The translations under genes were made by a program, and so were the position numbers. The notes under the pieces were generated by a model. That model did not search any database. It worked only from the letters and a program-made list of their open reading frames with translations, and was not told where the DNA came from. 9,530 nucleotides of DNA from Sphingobacteriaceae bacterium (lineage in GTDB: Bacteria; Bacteroidota; Bacteroidia; Sphingobacteriales; Sphingobacteriaceae). Location: contig CANJWF010000036.1 in NCBI GenBank assembly GCA_947478315.1, positions 1 to 9,530 of the forward strand, given 5' to 3'. Below, piece after piece: positions 5,049 through 9,530 of the stretch (within the stretch, counting starts at the first letter, position 1; each line of letters begins with the position of its first letter).

Positions 5049-7124
5049 ATGGTCAAATCTCATGTCTATCCTTCCATGACCCAATTGCTTTTATTCTTAT
5101 TCTTATCACCTTTAATAGTATTTGTTATTCAGCTTATTTTTGGTACGAAATTGCCTAGAAAAGGTGATTTTATAGCTTTATTGGTTGCCGTAATTTGTTG
5201 CGTATCTTCAAGTATTCTGTTTGTTGTTGTTTGGAATCAATCTCCTGTTACATATCAATGGAATTGGTTCATCGTAGGTAAAACTATTTTTCACATTCGT
5301 TTCCTGCTCAATAATTTGTCTGTAATCATGCTATTGCTAGTATCGTTCATCTCCTTACTAGTGCATGTTTATTCGCTTTTTTATATGCGAAATGAAGTTT
5401 TTTATCATCGTTATTGGGCATATTTAGGCTTATTTACGTTTGCTATGATAGGCGTGATTCTTTCTGATAATCTTTTAATCCTTTATTTTTTTTGGGAATT
5501 AGTAGGATTTTCGTCGTATTTATTAATAGGATTTTGGTTTAAAAAATCAAGTGCTATTCAAGCTAATAAAAAAGCATTCTTGGTTAATCGATTTGGTGAT
5601 ATGGGTTTTCTGATAGCTATAGGCATCCTATATGCACATTTTCACCAGTTGACCATTACAGAATTATTTGCTGAAAATACTTTGTCTAAATATTTTCAAC
5701 AAGATGCTTTTTGGGTACATCTAGTAGGAATAAGTTTTTTTATTGCGGCAATGGCGAAATCTGCCCAATTTCCTTTTCATGTTTGGTTGCTAGATGCGAT
5801 GGAGGGTCCAACGTCGGTTTCGGCTCTTATTCATGCGGCAACGATGGTTGCGGCAGGTGTTTTTTTGTTAATTAGAGTTAATCCTATTTTTACCCCTTCT
5901 GTTTTATTGATTATTGCCATAGTTGGTACTTTTACCGCTCTTTTTGCTGCGCTACTAGCATGCGTACAAACGGATTTAAAAAAAATATTAGCATTTTCTA
6001 CTATTTCTCAATTAGGATTTATGATTTGTGCAATAGGTATAGGTTCGTGTTCATCTGCCTTATTTCATTTGGTCACTCACGCTTTTTTTAAATGTTTACT
6101 TTTCCTATGTGCAGGAATTGTTATTTACTACTACAAATCACTGTTTCAACAACAAAATGTTAATCTCGATGCTCAAGATATTCGTAACATGGGCAATTTA
6201 AGAAAAACGCTACCATTGGTTTTTATTACCATGTTGATTGCTAGTGCAGCGTTAATTGGATTTCCATTTACTTCTGGGGCACTTTCTAAAGAAAATATTC
6301 TTATTCATTTGTGGTATTGGGCTGTACAGAAAGAGGGTTGGTATTATATGTTTCCAATTATACTTTTATTGGCTACCGCTACTACTATCATTTATACAAC
6401 CCGTTTTATCTATAAGATTTTCATCGCACGTCCTACAATCGAATTGTTGTGTAAGGATAAATTAGTAAATAGTTTACACCCATTACCTTTTAGTGTTAAA
6501 ATTCCTTTATTTCTGTTAAGCCTTTGTTGCTTTTTTGTTCTATTCGCATGGTCTCCTTTTTCTCTTGCTCATTCATGGCTACTCAATGGTTTTTTAACGG
6601 GTATAGTATATCATTCGGGTATATTAACGACATTCATTAATGTTTTTATAATTAGCATTTTGTTGATTAGTATTTTATTTTATCGTTTCTCAATAACTTT
6701 CAGCCATCGATTTTATATTTTTAATATGCAGGTTCCGCAGTATCATGCTTTTTTAAATCACTGTCGTAACCATATAACATATGTTCCTATTGGTGGTTTT
6801 ATTCGGTTATTGAATATACATCGCCGCCGAACCGATATAGTGATTGCTAATATATTCTTAATGATATCGAATCTTGCGAATTGGGTAGACAGAAAAATAA
6901 TGGATCAGGTGGCTTATTGTTCATCGTATATCGCGTTAAAGATATCATTGATATGTTCTAATTTTGACATTTATGGTATTGATGGTATTATACATGGTAT
7001 AACTACGGGTATTCGGAACTTTAGTATAGTGCTTCGTTTGTTTCAACGAGGTAATGTGCAAAAATACTTATCAGTTTTTTTTGTAACATTGTTGTTACTT
7101 TTATTGTTGTTTTACTTATTCTAA
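5049..7124 (+). CDS. nuoL: NADH:quinone oxidoreductase (complex I) subunit L
   Basis: NuoL is the distal antiporter-like proton-pumping subunit (ND5 homologue). It has 691 residues from the ATG at 5049; an alternative ATG at 5076 (MTQLLLFLFLSPL) gives a more typical N-terminus, and neither has a ribosome binding site. Key charged residues are present: Glu150 (FWELVGFSSYLLIGFW), Lys237 (AKSAQFPFHVWLLDAMEGPTSV), His262 (LIHAATMVAAG), Lys311/312 (DLKKILAFSTISQLGF), His344 and Lys348 (THAFFKC), and Lys414 (SGALSKENIL). Residues from about 560 carry the lateral-helix region and final anchor, with DRKIMDQ and FQRGNVQKYL resembling the long C-terminus usual in Bacteroidota NuoL. It lies 20 bp after nuoK and is full length. 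Confidence 0.96.
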   Translation: MVKSHVYPSMTQLLLFLFLSPLIVFVIQLIFGTKLPRKGDFIALLVAVICCVSSSILFVVVWNQSPVTYQWNWFIVGKTIFHIRFLLNNLSVIMLLLVSFISLLVHVYSLFYMRNEVFYHRYWAYLGLFTFAMIGVILSDNLLILYFFWELVGFSSYLLIGFWFKKSSAIQANKKAFLVNRFGDMGFLIAIGILYAHFHQLTITELFAENTLSKYFQQDAFWVHLVGISFFIAAMAKSAQFPFHVWLLDAMEGPTSVSALIHAATMVAAGVFLLIRVNPIFTPSVLLIIAIVGTFTALFAALLACVQTDLKKILAFSTISQLGFMICAIGIGSCSSALFHLVTHAFFKCLLFLCAGIVIYYYKSLFQQQNVNLDAQDIRNMGNLRKTLPLVFITMLIASAALIGFPFTSGALSKENILIHLWYWAVQKEGWYYMFPIILLLATATTIIYTTRFIYKIFIARPTIELLCKDKLVNSLHPLPFSVKIPLFLLSLCCFFVLFAWSPFSLAHSWLLNGFLTGIVYHSGILTTFINVFIISILLISILFYRFSITFSHRFYIFNMQVPQYHAFLNHCRNHITYVPIGGFIRLLNIHRRRTDIVIANIFLMISNLANWVDRKIMDQVAYCSSYIALKISLICSNFDIYGIDGIIHGITTGIRNFSIVLRLFQRGNVQKYLSVFFVTLLLLLLLFYLF

Positions 7125-7323
7125 CACGATTTATTAAGTGTTTTTCGTTCTTTTTGAAAGTTGATTTCACTTGTTATAATGTTTAAGTTAAATGATGGTT
7201 GTTTTAATTGACTAGAAGGAATACTTATCATTCATATTTCATACTTTTATTAATTGTCGTTGGTTTCTTTACACTGTTTGAGTCGTTAAACGTATTTTTT
7301 CACTCGCACCCGTTATCGAATTT
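7125..7323 (+). other. Unusually long nuoL-nuoM spacer (199 bp)
   Basis: No open frame of note occurs on either strand. nuo genes normally lie a few bases apart, and nuoJ, K and L here overlap or are 20 bp apart. The only signal I see is a promoter-like pair at 7153-7180. Confidence 0.7.
7153..7180 (+). promoter_or_regulatory. Candidate internal promoter for nuoM
   Basis: TTTG (7153-7156) is 18 bp before TATAAT (7175-7180). Read as a sigma-70-type promoter, TTGAAA at 7154-7159 is only 15 bp from TATAAT. Both readings are imperfect, and AT-rich spacers often give such hits. Confidence 0.3.
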
Positions 7324-8907
7324 ATGTATATCTTATCTTTTTTGGTTTTTTTACCTATTTTCTTTGCGATACTTATATTAATACTTCCTCAAGCATACGC
7401 TCATCGTGCTAAATATTTAGCTCTTCTTGCTGTTACTCTACAGTTGTTAATTACGTTTATTCTTTATTTTAACCTTAAAGCAGGAGAGATAGCCCATTTT
7501 GGGCAATTTCAGTGGCAAGAGCGTATGGTATGGATAAATATGAACTTAGGTGATTTGGGCATACTACAAATCGAATATTTATTGGGGGTTGATGGACTAT
7601 CGATGCCCTTAATATTGCTTACCACTATCATTATGTGGATAGCCGTTTTAGCTTCTTTAAATAATGATCATTATAATAAAAGCTATTATGCTCTATTAAT
7701 GTTGTCAAGTACATCAATTGTCGGTGTATTTCTTGCGCTTGATTTCTTTCTTTTTTTTATTTTCTACGAATTAATGTTACTGCCTTTGTACTTTTTGATA
7801 GGTATTTGGGGAGGAGAGCGTAGAGAATATGCTGCGATTAAGTTTTTTCTATATACGTTGTTCGGCTCCGTATTCATGTTGTTAGTGTTAATTGTCCTCA
7901 GTTTGTCAGTTAGAGATCCAATAACAGGTTTTCATACACTCAATTTAACTTATCTGTCAGATATTCGAAATACAGTCGTTGGGTCTATTCTCCATCCTCA
8001 ATCGCACTTGATTTTTTTAGGGATGTCGGCTCGAACACTTGCTTTTACAGTATTGTTTGTTGCCTTTGCAATTAAAATTCCAATAGTTCCTTTGCATACT
8101 TGGTTGCCCGATGCACACGTAGAAGCTCCAACGCCTATTTCCATCATTTTAGCAGGCATTATGTTAAAAGTTGGGGCTTATGGATTATTGCGTATAGTTT
8201 TCCCAATTTTTCCTGATGTTGTTCCACACATGTCTTGGTTTTTGGGGTTACTTGCCGTTGTTTCTATACTTTATGGAGCATTTAATGCGTTGGCTATGAC
8301 TGATTTGAAGCGATTAATAGCTTATTCATCCATCTCTCACATGGGTTTTGTATTATTAGGTATTATATCATTAACATCAGAGGGAGTCAATGGCGCTATA
8401 TTTCAATTATTTAGTCATGGAATATTGTCAGCTATGTTATTCTTTTTAGTAGGAGTTTTATACGATAGAGTGCATAATCGTCAGATTAATAATTTTAGTG
8501 GTTTGGCAAGTTTGATGCCTAATTATACAGCGATGGTTGCCCTTGCCTTTTTTGCATCACTAGGATTACCAGGCTTTTCGGCATTTATTGGAGAATTGTT
8601 TACGTTGTTGGGGGCTTTTGATGCTCATTTTTCGCATAATTTGCCTTTATGGATGCCGATTTTATCCGTTTTTGGTATACTGTTAAGTGCAGCTTATTTT
8701 TTATGGACTCTTCAGCGAATGTTTTTTGGAAAATTAATTTTAGCAGGAGGTGACCAATGGCAATCTTATTTATTTGATATTACGTATAGAGAGTTTTTTA
8801 TTTTAATTGTATTATCTTCGGTCACGTTAGCCATAGGGCTATGTCCGTCTTTGATATTTAATTTAACAAATAGCTATGCTACAACTTGGCTTTCTCACCT
8901 GTTATAA
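7324..8907 (+). CDS. nuoM: NADH:quinone oxidoreductase (complex I) subunit M
   Basis: NuoM is the central antiporter-like proton-pumping subunit (ND4 homologue) of the membrane arm. The 527-residue protein has about 14 membrane helices. The proton-path residues are all present: Glu149 (FIFYELMLLPLYFLIG), Lys251 (FAIKIPIVPLHTWLPDAHVEAPT), Lys282 (AGIMLKVGAYGLLR) and Glu424 (FSAFIGELFTLLG), equivalent to E. coli Glu144, Lys234, Lys265 and Glu407. LLGVDGLSMPL and DLKRLIAYSSISHMGFVLLG are further family motifs. The length is normal, and the ATG at 7324 gives a typical N-terminal helix, without a ribosome binding site. It is the last nuo gene here; nuoN, which usually follows, is missing. Confidence 0.96.
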   Translation: MYILSFLVFLPIFFAILILILPQAYAHRAKYLALLAVTLQLLITFILYFNLKAGEIAHFGQFQWQERMVWINMNLGDLGILQIEYLLGVDGLSMPLILLTTIIMWIAVLASLNNDHYNKSYYALLMLSSTSIVGVFLALDFFLFFIFYELMLLPLYFLIGIWGGERREYAAIKFFLYTLFGSVFMLLVLIVLSLSVRDPITGFHTLNLTYLSDIRNTVVGSILHPQSHLIFLGMSARTLAFTVLFVAFAIKIPIVPLHTWLPDAHVEAPTPISIILAGIMLKVGAYGLLRIVFPIFPDVVPHMSWFLGLLAVVSILYGAFNALAMTDLKRLIAYSSISHMGFVLLGIISLTSEGVNGAIFQLFSHGILSAMLFFLVGVLYDRVHNRQINNFSGLASLMPNYTAMVALAFFASLGLPGFSAFIGELFTLLGAFDAHFSHNLPLWMPILSVFGILLSAAYFLWTLQRMFFGKLILAGGDQWQSYLFDITYREFFILIVLSSVTLAIGLCPSLIFNLTNSYATTWLSHLL

Positions 8908-8932
8908 CAAGTTTTTATTGTTGTGATAGGTG
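8896..8932 (+). terminator. Long stem-loop over the nuoM stop codon, probable terminator
   Basis: CACCTGTTATAACAA (8896-8910) can pair with TTGTTGTGATAGGTG (8918-8932) over 15 continuous base pairs, three of them G-U, closing a 7-base loop. The hairpin includes the last sense codons and stop of nuoM. No T-run follows, so it is not a textbook intrinsic terminator; it could equally protect the mRNA 3' end. It is well placed to end the nuoJKLM unit before the next gene. Confidence 0.5.
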
Positions 8933-9010
8933 CTTGAGGAATTTCATTCTATCTAATTAAAACATCACAATACAAACAAATAATATTAATCACAGTTAAA
9001 TTTTAAAATT
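8933..9010 (+). other. Short intergenic region before the Crp/Fnr gene
   Basis: AT-rich sequence with no gene. I see no convincing promoter or operator; ATCACAA (8964-8970) mirrors TTGTGAT (8921-8927), but the half-sites are 36 bp apart and the left one is part of the nuoM hairpin. Confidence 0.5.
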
Positions 9011-9530
9011 ATGTTACCTACAGCTTTATTCGATTTATTTAATAGTATTACACCAATGAGTCCTCAATTGGAAGAAAAATTATTGAAACTTCTTAAAGAG
9101 AGACGTGTAAGAAAAAAGACAATTTTGTTGAATGCAGATAGTGTTTGTAATCACATGTATTTTATTGTTCAAGGATTGTTTAGAGGTTATCATACCATTG
9201 TTGATTTTAAGAAGAAAAAAGATGTGGATGTATGCACATGGTTTATGCAAGAACGAGATATTCTTATTTCTCCATATAGTTTTTTTGCAAGACAACCTAG
9301 CTATGAAAGCATTCAAGCACTTGAAGATAGCGTGGTTTTTTATTTAACTTATGATGAATTGCAAGGGCTATACACTCAATTTCCTGAGTTTAATTTAATA
9401 GCGCGGGTTTTAACTGAAAAATACCATTTACAAAGTGATATTCGTTTATATCACATAAGAATGAGACCTGCATCCGATAGATATATGTACTTTGAAAAAT
9501 ATCATCTAGATCTTATTAACAGATTAACAC
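9011..9530 (+). CDS. Crp/Fnr-family transcriptional regulator, N-terminal part (runs off right edge)
   Basis: The ATG at 9011 opens a frame of 173 codons that continues past the window. It contains a cyclic-nucleotide-binding-like beta-barrel: RRVRKKTILLNADSVCNHMYFIVQGLFRGYH, then FMQERDILISPYSFFARQPSYESIQALEDS, which are typical Bacteroidota Crp/Fnr features. The dimerisation helix ends in MRPASDRYMYFEKYHLDLINRL, the conserved linker before the helix-turn-helix, which lies beyond the edge. No N-terminal cysteine cluster of the FNR iron-sulfur type is present, so it is not a classical oxygen sensor; the ligand is unknown. It is 103 bp after nuoM, beyond the stem-loop, so it is probably transcribed separately. 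Close genes of this group in Bacteroidota are mostly of unassigned function. Confidence 0.9.
   Translation, partial: MLPTALFDLFNSITPMSPQLEEKLLKLLKERRVRKKTILLNADSVCNHMYFIVQGLFRGYHTIVDFKKKKDVDVCTWFMQERDILISPYSFFARQPSYESIQALEDSVVFYLTYDELQGLYTQFPEFNLIARVLTEKYHLQSDIRLYHIRMRPASDRYMYFEKYHLDLINRLT

Noticed and set aside
6256..6465. Plus-strand 69-codon frame within nuoL
   Set aside because: It is an alternate frame of the well-conserved nuoL gene.
8921..8970. CRP-like half-sites TTGTGAT and ATCACAA before the regulator gene
   Set aside because: The 36-bp spacing does not fit a Crp/Fnr operator, and the left half is already explained by the nuoM hairpin.
9080..9347. Open frames on both strands within the Crp/Fnr gene
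   Set aside because: Both overlap the regulator frame starting at 9011, which has recognisable domain motifs and runs uninterrupted to the edge.

Overview
This is a low-GC window from a member of the Bacteroidota. The evidence is an outer-membrane TonB-dependent receptor of the Bacteroidota type, Bacteroidota-style complex I membrane subunits (including a long NuoL), a Crp/Fnr regulator with the RPAS-R-Y-F linker common in this phylum, start codons mostly without Shine-Dalgarno sequences, and promoter-like TAnnTTTG boxes. I cannot place it at genus level.

Layout. The left third is on the minus strand: the N-terminal 466 codons of a TonB-dependent receptor (1-1400), a leader region with a small open frame (1401-1765), then hemN, oxygen-independent coproporphyrinogen III dehydrogenase (1766-3142), and its leader (3143-3397). 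An IS1-family insertion sequence (3398-4169, 772 bp, 23/27-matched terminal inverted repeats, one intact transposase ORF) follows. On the plus strand, 21 bp past the IS end, come the complex I membrane genes nuoJ, nuoK, nuoL and nuoM (4191-8907), a hairpin over the nuoM stop, and a Crp/Fnr-type regulator that runs off the right edge (9011-9530).

How it fits together. NuoJKLM form much of the proton-pumping membrane arm of NADH:quinone oxidoreductase. Their usual upstream partners (nuoA-I) and the usual downstream nuoN are not here. The IS1 element sits exactly at the left break and has no target-site duplication, which suggests an IS-associated rearrangement split the nuo operon. HemN serves heme synthesis under low oxygen.

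Most unusual signals. (1) hemN and the receptor, unrelated in function, are each preceded right up to the ATG by copies of the same leader, with two identical blocks of 21 and 23 bp and a shared small-ORF 3' end. (2) A perfect 23-bp inverted repeat flanks 105 bp just upstream of the receptor, with a promoter-like box inside it: a candidate invertible promoter. (3) NuoK has Gly73 where the second conserved membrane glutamate is expected.
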